Below are positions 1 through 4,981 of a stretch of 5,598 nt of DNA, in pieces. The translations under genes and the position numbers were made by a program. Source of the stretch: Planctomycetota bacterium (GTDB taxonomy: Bacteria; Planctomycetota; Planctomycetia; Pirellulales; Pirellulaceae); assembly GCA_026692885.1 (NCBI GenBank), contig JAPLNJ010001026.1:1-5598 (forward strand). The letters are read 5' to 3'. Each line of letters opens with the position of its first letter. The first letter of the stretch is position 1. The notes beneath the pieces were generated by a model. It worked only from the letters and a program-made list of their open reading frames with translations, searched no databases and was not told the origin of the DNA.

Positions 1-45
1 GTGGAAAAAGGGTTTGGTCACTAACAGCGGCCCCACCACCTCTAT

Positions 46-100
46 TCCCCTTCGCCGCATTCACCGCCGCCGCAGGCGGCGGTGAATGCGGCGAAGGGGA
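46..100. repeat. Perfect 26-bp inverted repeat (hairpin)
   Basis: Positions 46-71 and 75-100 are exact reverse complements, separated by a three-base loop (GCA at 72-74). The arm begins TCCCCTTCGCC and ends ACCGCCGCC at the loop. Such a stem would be very stable in RNA and could extrude as a cruciform in DNA. No T-run follows on either strand, so it is not a standard intrinsic terminator. It may be a short dispersed palindromic element or an RNA-processing or stability hairpin at the end of an upstream transcript. Confidence 0.9.
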
Positions 101-145
101 CGGGGTGTGGTTGCGGTACGCGGCCTTGGTTTTCAAACCTCTTGT

Positions 146-216
146 CCACTGGGGCAAGCCCAGTGGGGATGGGCGGTGACGCTTAACCTCGTACCATTCG
201 GGGCGAGCCCGGATGG
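146..216. repeat. Two related stem-loops with GCRAG loops
   Basis: The first hairpin has arms CCACTGGG (146-153) and CCCAGTGG (159-166) around the loop GCAAG. The second has arms 194-202 and 208-216 (CCATTCGGG and CCCGGATGG, with one G-T pair) around the loop GCGAG. Both are followed by GGGGA. The shared build and the 48-nt offset suggest two diverged copies of one small palindromic element. No function can be read from the sequence. Confidence 0.65.
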
Positions 217-282
217 GGACCCGACATGCCAAGCTGGAACAAAAGCCGGACCCGATTTCACCATGGCCAGGATTCTTTGGGA

Positions 283-288
283 TACAAT
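283..288 (+). promoter_or_regulatory. Possible -10 box upstream of DUF1800 gene
   Basis: TACAAT matches five of six bases of the sigma-70 type -10 hexamer and stands in an otherwise very GC-rich stretch. No good -35 hexamer lies 16-18 bases upstream. If it is used, the 5' leader would be about 130 nt and would contain the 309-341 palindrome. This is a weak call based on one hexamer. Confidence 0.2.
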
Positions 289-308
289 TTTGCGCGGGCC
301 ACCCCCGG

Positions 309-341
309 CCCCTCTCCCCGGAGTACCGGGGCGAGGGGAGA
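309..341 (+). repeat. Dispersed palindromic repeat, copy A (DUF1800 leader)
   Basis: The arms CCCCTC-T-CCCCGG (309-321) and CCGGGG-C-GAGGGG (326-338) pair around the loop AGTA with one T/C mismatch. The 24 bases at 318-341 recur exactly on the other strand at 4832-4855, upstream of the kinase gene. In both places the repeat has the same orientation relative to the gene downstream. This copy ends 85 nt before the DUF1800 start codon. A family of dispersed intergenic palindromes is the likeliest explanation. Confidence 0.85.
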
Positions 342-413
342 AGGCCGGGTCGACGCCATCGGCCCGTTTGGTTGCGGCCGAGCACCGCGAGGCCGCCTGA
401 GGAACTCTGCTAC

Positions 414-420
414 AAGGAAG
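414..420 (+). promoter_or_regulatory. Ribosome binding site of DUF1800 gene
   Basis: AAGGAAG lies 6 nt before the ATG at 427. It decides the start: the frame stays open back to an ATG at 226, but the extra 67 codons run through the copy A palindrome and look non-coding. Confidence 0.7.
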
Positions 421-426
421 CTCGCT

Positions 427-1839
427 ATGCTGACGCGTCGCGATCCAGTATCCACGGCCCCCGCTGCGAGCGAAGCCAGCGGCAAAGCCCCGGACCCCGC
501 GTGGGCCTGGGCGCCTTATCAACCCGGCCACGTGGAGGACTGGAATCTGCGCCGCGCCGGGCATCTTTTACGTCGCGGCGGCTTCGGCGGTACCTGGGAA
601 CAACTCCAGCAGGCGTTGGCCGACGGGGCTCAACGATCGGTCGACAAGCTCCTGAACCCGGACGCTGATGTGGCGGGCTTCAACCGCGAACAGGACCACT
701 GGGAAGTGTCCACCGATGCCGTGGACACTTTGCGGGCTTGGTGGCTGCGGCGGATGCTCCAGACACCGCAGCCGCTGCTGGAGAAGATGACGCTGTTCTG
801 GCATGGGTACTTCGGGATCAGCGCCACGCGGGCGGGCAACCCGGCCATGATGTGTCGCCACGTGCAGCGACTGCGAGACCAAGCGTTGGGTAAGTTCGAT
901 GTCCTGCTGGAATCCCTCGTCCAGGATCCCGCGTTCCTGCTGGGACTGGACGCCGGAGCCAACCGGAAAGCCCTGCCTAGCGAACACGCCGCCCGCGTCT
1001 GGCTGGAGTGCTATACGGTCGGCCCGGGCGGGTTCAATCCGCAAGATACGCGAGAACTCAGCCGAGCACTGACCGGTTGGTTCGTGTTGCGGGGCGAGTC
1101 CCGTTTTGTGGAGCGAGAATACGACGACGGCGAGAAGCAGTTGCTCGGCCGCCGCGGCAAGTTCACGGCGCAGGAAGCGGTGCGTGTCCTGCTCGAACAT
1201 CCGGCTACGTCACGCTTCGTCGTGAAGAAGCTGTACCGCTGGCTGATTTCCGAGACCGAGGAGCCGTCGGACGCTCTGCTCGCCCCGTTGGCCGAGGCGT
1301 TTGCCAAGGACTACGACGTGGCGAAACTGGTGAGTACCTTGTTGCGATCCAACCAGTTCTTTTCGGTCGCCGCCTATCGCTGCCGGATCAAGAGTCCCGT
1401 CGAGTTGGCGGTGGGCTTCATCCGCGGTTTCGCCGGCTTCGTGGAAACGGTTCGTCTGGGTCAGGACTTGGCCGGCCTGGGCCAGAACCTGTATCATCCG
1501 CCGACGGTGCATGGCTGGCTGGGCGGAGCGGCCTGGGTCAATCCGGCGATGGTGCTGGGACGCCAGAATCTGGTGGCGGCCCTGCTCAGCGAAACGGGTG
1601 CCAATGCCGGCAAGCTGGATCCCGCCGCCATCGCGGAAAAGCAAGGTGTCCGCTCGCCCGAGGCCCTGGCGCAATTCGTCGTCGATTTGTTCCTGCAAGG
1701 AGATCTGCCGGACAACGTCCGCGTGGCATTGTTCCGCGATGTTCCCAAGTCGTTTACTTCTGCAAGTGGCGAGGCCAGCCGCTGGCTGCGGCAGTTCACG
1801 CACCGCCTGGCAGCGTTACCCGAGTTTCAATTAGCTTAG
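427..1839 (+). CDS. DUF1800 family protein
   Basis: The product is a 470-residue member of the DUF1800 family, whose biochemical role is unknown. Family landmarks in order are W-PY and WNLRRAGHLLRRGGF (about residues 39-53), EKMTLFWHGYF (119-129), the LD..ANRKALPSEHAAR stretch followed by CYTVG (174-199), RALTGW (213-218) and the C-terminal ending LPEFQLA. The central stretch differs from the form I know, N-KG-PNEN-ARE-MEL-TLG: PNEN reads PSEH and the ARE-ME part reads ARVWLE. There is no signal peptide or membrane segment at the N-terminus, unlike its partner, as is common in these pairs. The same-strand DUF1501 gene follows after about 150 nt, and the two families are typically co-encoded, so they probably act together. 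The stop codon lies inside the left end of the nested palindrome at 1835-1966. The ATG at 427 is chosen for its Shine-Dalgarno sequence and for the start of family-like sequence. The family call is firm; function is unknown. Confidence 0.92.
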   Translation: MLTRRDPVSTAPAASEASGKAPDPAWAWAPYQPGHVEDWNLRRAGHLLRRGGFGGTWEQLQQALADGAQRSVDKLLNPDADVAGFNREQDHWEVSTDAVDTLRAWWLRRMLQTPQPLLEKMTLFWHGYFGISATRAGNPAMMCRHVQRLRDQALGKFDVLLESLVQDPAFLLGLDAGANRKALPSEHAARVWLECYTVGPGGFNPQDTRELSRALTGWFVLRGESRFVEREYDDGEKQLLGRRGKFTAQEAVRVLLEHPATSRFVVKKLYRWLISETEEPSDALLAPLAEAFAKDYDVAKLVSTLLRSNQFFSVAAYRCRIKSPVELAVGFIRGFAGFVETVRLGQDLAGLGQNLYHPPTVHGWLGGAAWVNPAMVLGRQNLVAALLSETGANAGKLDPAAIAEKQGVRSPEALAQFVVDLFLQGDLPDNVRVALFRDVPKSFTSASGEASRWLRQFTHRLAALPEFQLA

Positions 1840-1966
1840 GATCGGCGCATCAATAAGTGTCGCAAACATAGTAGTCGTCACGCTCCGCCGTGACGACATG
1901 TCATCACGGCGGAGCGTGATGACTACTTTGAAAACCAGACAGTTATTGATGCGCCGATCCTTAGGA
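1835..1966. repeat. Nested palindrome between DUF1800 and DUF1501
   Basis: The outer arms 1838-1856 and 1943-1961 are exact 19-bp reverse complements (left arm AGGATCGGCG..., right arm ending CGCCGATCCT). A further TGTC/GACA pair (1858-1861 with 1938-1941) continues the stem. Nearly concentric with them, 1870-1897 and 1900-1927 form a 28-bp palindrome with only two mismatched positions and ACATGT at its centre. The heptamer CTTAGGA occurs directly at both ends (1835-1841 and 1960-1966), which may be a target duplication or just part of the arms. There is no T-run after it. It could be a small non-autonomous mobile element or a composite of two dispersed palindromes. In RNA it would form a very long hairpin between the two cistrons, a plausible site for RNase III-type processing or for uncoupling expression. 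Confidence 0.85.
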
Positions 1967-1977
1967 CCTACAACCGC

Positions 1978-1985
1978 AGGAGGAG
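1978..1985 (+). promoter_or_regulatory. Strong ribosome binding site selecting a TTG start
   Basis: AGGAGGAG lies 6 nt before the TTG at 1992. This near-ideal site, with a Tat motif directly following that codon, supports the non-ATG start of the DUF1501 gene. The site lies just outside the right end of the nested palindrome, so it would remain accessible when the hairpin folds. Confidence 0.85.
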
Positions 1986-1991
1986 CCGCCC

Positions 1992-3260
1992 TTGTCCCCC
2001 ACACGCCGCGATTTCCTGAAAACATCCCTCGGCACCGCGACACTCGTTTCCTTGGCTCCGACGTTGCCGTCGTTTCTCCATCGCACGGCCCTCGCTGCCG
2101 CGCCGCGCCGTAAGGCTGCCGACACGGTCCTGATCGTCGTACAACTGGCGGGCGGCAACGACGGCCTGAACACAGTGGTGCCGTTCGATCGCGACGAATA
2201 CGGCAGGCATCGCGACACGTTGCGGATCAAGGCCGGCGAAGTTCTGAAGTTCACCGACTCGCTTGGTTTCCATCCGCGTCTGGAGGGCTTTCGGCGACTG
2301 TACCAGGACGGTCAGCTGAGCATCGTCCAGGGCGTGGGCTACCCGAATCCGCACGGCGGCCACTTCGAGTCGATGCGCTACTGGCAATCCGCTCGTCCGC
2401 ATGACGCCAGCCGTCAGACCGGCTGGCTAGGACGTGCCATCGACGCCTTGGCGGCACCCGACGATCCGACGGTGCCGGCCGTCTTTGTGGGCGACACTCC
2501 CCAGCCCTTCACCCTCAATACCGAGCGATCGATTGTCCCCTCGTTGCGTTCCCTGGACGACGGGCTGCTACGGACGCCACCGGGAGCCGGCGACTCCGCG
2601 CAATATCGCCGCCGCCTCGCCGACGCGGCAGAACTACCCCGAGCCCAAGCTCAAAATCCGCTGCTCGACTTCACCCGGCGCAGCACCCTGGCAGCCTACG
2701 CCAACGTCCAGCAAGTCGAACAAACAGCCCAGGCCCGCAGGGCGGCGCGGGCTGGCGAGTACCCGGACATTCCGCTCGCCCAGATGTTCCGCACCGTGGC
2801 GCAACTGATTCGCGCGGATCTCGGCATTCGGATCTACTACACGGAACTGGGCGGCAACGAGCCAGGCGGATTCGACAACCACGCAGCGCAACGTGACAAC
2901 CACGCGGCCCTGCTGCACCAACTGTCCCAGTCGGTCACCGCACTAGTCGACGACCTGAAGCAGGACCAACTGCTGGATCGGGTACTGCTGATGACCTTCT
3001 CCGAGTTCGGACGGACCTTGGCAGAAAACGGCCGCCGCGGCACCGACCACGGCTCCGCCGCACCGATGTTCCTCGTCGGCGGCAAGGTCAAGGGCGGCCT
3101 CGTCGGTCCGCATCCCAGCCTGACCGAACTGGAGAACGGCGGCCCCAAGTCCCACACCGACTTCCGCCGCGTGTATGCCACCGTCTTGAAACGTTGGCTG
3201 GGCCTCGACAGCCAACCCATCCTAGCGGACGAATTCGCCCCGCTGGATTTGATCGCATGA
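1992..3260 (+). CDS. DUF1501 family protein with Tat signal
   Basis: The product is a 422-residue DUF1501 protein, a family placed in the alkaline-phosphatase-like fold group whose substrates are unknown. The N-terminus carries a twin-arginine motif TRRDFLK (residues 4-10), a hydrophobic stretch and an Ala-rich cleavage zone near residues 33-37 (TALAA), so folded export is expected. Family landmarks are LAGGNDGLNT (52-61), HFESMRYWQ (124-132), GGFDNHA (292-298), TFSEFGRT (335-342), TDHGSAAPMF (351-360) and a C-terminal YATVLKRWLG (395-404). The GGND, FDNH and TDHG segments are where metal-binding or catalytic residues would be expected by analogy with the superfamily; this is inference. Length is usual for the family and no break is seen. 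The TTG start is supported by the strong Shine-Dalgarno sequence. It probably shares a transcript with the upstream DUF1800 gene. The gene ends 38 nt from the stop of the convergent kinase gene, and I see no clear terminator in that gap. Confidence 0.94.
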   Translation: MSPTRRDFLKTSLGTATLVSLAPTLPSFLHRTALAAAPRRKAADTVLIVVQLAGGNDGLNTVVPFDRDEYGRHRDTLRIKAGEVLKFTDSLGFHPRLEGFRRLYQDGQLSIVQGVGYPNPHGGHFESMRYWQSARPHDASRQTGWLGRAIDALAAPDDPTVPAVFVGDTPQPFTLNTERSIVPSLRSLDDGLLRTPPGAGDSAQYRRRLADAAELPRAQAQNPLLDFTRRSTLAAYANVQQVEQTAQARRAARAGEYPDIPLAQMFRTVAQLIRADLGIRIYYTELGGNEPGGFDNHAAQRDNHAALLHQLSQSVTALVDDLKQDQLLDRVLLMTFSEFGRTLAENGRRGTDHGSAAPMFLVGGKVKGGLVGPHPSLTELENGGPKSHTDFRRVYATVLKRWLGLDSQPILADEFAPLDLIA

Positions 3261-3298
3261 CGGCGAACGTGCTCGTAGCCCTACAGGAAGCATCTGGA

Positions 3299-4816
3299 TT
3301 ACGCGAAGTCTTTCCACGCCGGTTCCATGACTTCCAGGAATCTTGTGTAACGCTGATACTTCGCCCGATACACCTCCGCCAGATCCGGGTTGGGTTGAAA
3401 GACTCGCGTCAGCCGCACCATGGCGGCGCAGGCTGACTGGTAGCTCCCGTACCAACCGACGGCAACGGCAGCGCAAATCGCCGCGCCCAGGGCACCTAAC
3501 TCGCTGCCGTCCGGCACTTCGACCGGCCGCTGGAAGACGTCGGCCAGGGTCTGCATCCAGACATCACTGCGAGCGGCCCCGCCGCTGGCGCGGATCCGGG
3601 CGGGCATGTCGCGCACCTTCAACAGCCGATCCAGATGCGTCCTATGTCCGAAAGCGACGCCTTCATAAATGGCGCGCAAGACGTGCCCGCGGTGATACCA
3701 GTCTCGCATGCCGATCAGCGTCCCGGACGCCTCCGACGCGACGTTGGACCCATACAGGAACGGGAAGAACAGTAGGTTCGCGTCCTGCGGGTTCGTCTCC
3801 GCGACCAGACGATTGACTACGTCGTAAATGTCTTGCCCTTGCTGCTTCGCCGCCTCGGCTTCGGCCTGGAAGAACTGGGTGAGGAACCATTCCAGATTGC
3901 TGGCGGAAGTCGCGCTGCCTTCGATCATCAGGTAGTAGCCGGGGATGCAGTAACGCGAGGTCATGAAGAGTTTGCCACCCGTCACCGGCGTGGTGGATAC
4001 ATACTGGTTGATGCCCCACGTACCGAGGATCATGCCCAGTTGGCTTGCCTCGGTAATCGCCGACGACAAGGTGCAGGCATCCACATCAAACAGTCCGCCC
4101 GCCACGGGCGTGCCCTCGGCCAAACCGGTTTGCGCTGCAGCTTCCGCGGTGACGGTACCGCCTATTTCGGCCGAGAGACAAAGCGGTGGCAGTTTTTCCT
4201 GCAGCTCTGGAATCCCGAACGCGGCCAGCACTTCGGGGTCATACTGGCCGGTGGCCACGTTCATCAGGCTCGTGCCCGACATGTCGGTGAGTTCAGCGCG
4301 CGCCTCACCGGTCAAACGGAGTCGGATGAAGTCCTTGCACATCAGCACCCACCGGGTTCGCCGGATCGTATCTGGCTCGTGCTCCCGCAGCCACGCGAGC
4401 AACGCGTTGGGCTGGCCGGGCCAGAGCGTCTGCATCGTCTTGGCCTGCACGCGGCGGTCGACGCCGTCGGCCAGCCACTGTCGGACGATGGTTCCTGCGC
4501 GCGAGTCGGCGGAGTAAATGGCATCGCGCACCGGCTGGCCTTCGGCGTCGACCAGGTAAATCCCGTTGCCATGGCCCGTGCAAGCCACAGCGGCGATGTC
4601 CCGCGGGTCGATGCCGGAGTCCGCGATGACCTGCTTCACGGCTGCCGCTGTAGCCTGCCACAGTTGGTTCGTGTCGAACTCGACCCAACCGGGCTGCGGC
4701 GAGCGGCTATCGCTCTTGCTCGACGCTACCGCGACTTCCCGGCCGTCCCGCGTGAACAGTGCCGCCTTGGCCACCGTGCCGCCGTTGTCGATGCCGAGGA
4801 GGTATTGCTTATTCAT
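3299..4816 (-). CDS. FGGY-family carbohydrate kinase, L-xylulose kinase-like
   Basis: The product is a 505-residue cytoplasmic sugar kinase that transfers phosphate from ATP to a sugar. It has the two-domain FGGY layout: the phosphate-binding loop GIDNGGTVAKAALF (residues 8-21), SPQPGWVE (39-46), TGHGNGIYLVD (80-90), LWPGQPNALLAWLREHEP (131-148), GGLFDVDACTL (240-250) with D244 as likely catalytic base, GTWGINQ (265-271), and the C-terminal signature ASGGAARSDVW (410-420) followed by GSELGALGAA (438-447). From memory, the TLW-G-P, LLRWLKEHEP and GGLFDV segments resemble Escherichia coli LyxK, which acts on L-xylulose or 3-keto-L-gulonate, more than XylB or GlpK. The substrate is not proven, because related kinases use other pentuloses or polyols. 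The start at 4814-4816 is chosen because the protein fold begins there and GGAA lies 6 nt upstream; the frame is open for 40 more codons, but these run through the copy B repeat. No sugar-pathway partner genes are visible. An insertion sequence lies upstream. Confidence 0.92.
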   Translation of the reverse strand: MNKQYLLGIDNGGTVAKAALFTRDGREVAVASSKSDSRSPQPGWVEFDTNQLWQATAAAVKQVIADSGIDPRDIAAVACTGHGNGIYLVDAEGQPVRDAIYSADSRAGTIVRQWLADGVDRRVQAKTMQTLWPGQPNALLAWLREHEPDTIRRTRWVLMCKDFIRLRLTGEARAELTDMSGTSLMNVATGQYDPEVLAAFGIPELQEKLPPLCLSAEIGGTVTAEAAAQTGLAEGTPVAGGLFDVDACTLSSAITEASQLGMILGTWGINQYVSTTPVTGGKLFMTSRYCIPGYYLMIEGSATSASNLEWFLTQFFQAEAEAAKQQGQDIYDVVNRLVAETNPQDANLLFFPFLYGSNVASEASGTLIGMRDWYHRGHVLRAIYEGVAFGHRTHLDRLLKVRDMPARIRASGGAARSDVWMQTLADVFQRPVEVPDGSELGALGAAICAAVAVGWYGSYQSACAAMVRLTRVFQPNPDLAEVYRAKYQRYTRFLEVMEPAWKDFA

Positions 4817-4831
4817 AGACAGTTCCAGACG

Positions 4832-4882
4832 TCTCCCCTCGCCCCGGTACTCCGGAGATCGTCCAGCTTTTAAGGGGTGAGG
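4832..4882 (-). repeat. Dispersed palindromic repeat, copy B (kinase leader)
   Basis: On the minus strand, 4855 to 4832 matches exactly the 24 bases of copy A at 318-341 (starts CCGGAGTACC, ends GAGGGGAGA). The repeat ends 15 nt before the kinase start codon. The far arm of copy A is not conserved. Instead CCTCGCCCC (4837-4845) can pair with GGGGTGAGG (4874-4882) across a larger loop, with one G-T pair on the plus strand. This looks like a longer or rearranged member of the same repeat family. Its position at the start of the gene could affect translation, but that is inference. Confidence 0.8.
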
Positions 4883-4955
4883 CGGGAGTGGGTTAGGTAA
4901 AAAAGTGACCTTCGTGTTGTCGACGCTTTCGCACACAATGTGCGGCGATTTTTAT

Positions 4956-4961
4956 TGTCAA
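4956..4961 (-). promoter_or_regulatory. Possible outward -35 box toward the kinase
   Basis: On the minus strand these bases read TTGACA, a perfect sigma-70 type -35 hexamer, directed out of the insertion sequence toward the kinase. No convincing -10 hexamer lies 16-18 nt downstream, where the sequence is ATTGTGTG-like. Insertion sequences often carry outward -35 boxes near their ends, so the position is suggestive, but the call is weak. Confidence 0.2.
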
Positions 4962-4968
4962 ACCACAC

Positions 4969-4974
4969 GGAGGT
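4969..4974 (+). promoter_or_regulatory. Ribosome binding site of the transposase
   Basis: GGAGGT lies 7 nt before the ATG at 4982. It is the only start with a strong Shine-Dalgarno sequence near the transposase, although its ATG is not in the main transposase frame. This is the main reason for placing the true start at 4982 and not at an internal TTG (5056). Confidence 0.7.
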
Positions 4975-4981
4975 CAGAAAG

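Larger units (their letters stand above)
1..426. other. Gene-free leader region rich in palindromes
   Basis: No reading frame here looks like a protein. The frames that cross it change character inside the palindromes and are best read as chance. The visible content is a perfect hairpin (46-100), two similar small hairpins (146-166 and 194-216), a palindromic repeat (309-341) and a Shine-Dalgarno sequence just before the DUF1800 gene. The first 24 bases read GTG to TAA in frame 1 and could be the tail of an upstream gene, but that is too short to judge. The density of inverted repeats suggests an intergenic zone that has collected short dispersed elements. Confidence 0.6.

Noticed and set aside
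1..24. Tail of an upstream gene (GTG to TAA, seven codons)
   Set aside because: Only seven codons are visible and nothing in them identifies a protein.
46..100. Intrinsic terminator
   Set aside because: The stem is strong, but no run of T follows on either strand.
46..341. CRISPR array
   Set aside because: The palindromes differ from one another in sequence and size and are not evenly spaced, and there are no direct repeats with unique spacers.
226..426. Extended N-terminus of the DUF1800 frame back to an ATG at 226
   Set aside because: The extra 67 codons have no good ribosome binding site, run through the copy A palindrome and do not resemble the family; AAGGAAG favours 427.
1835..1966. 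Intrinsic terminator between DUF1800 and DUF1501
   Set aside because: No T-run follows on the plus strand, and the DUF1501 gene downstream lacks any obvious promoter of its own.
3833..4873. Long open frame of 346 codons on the plus strand
   Set aside because: It is antisense to the kinase coding sequence and has no recognisable domain; GC-rich genes commonly give such shadows.
4817..4936. Extended N-terminus of the kinase frame back to 4936 (minus strand)
   Set aside because: The 40 extra codons translate the copy B repeat and possibly the insertion sequence end. The kinase fold begins at the internal Met, MNKQYLLGIDNGGT.
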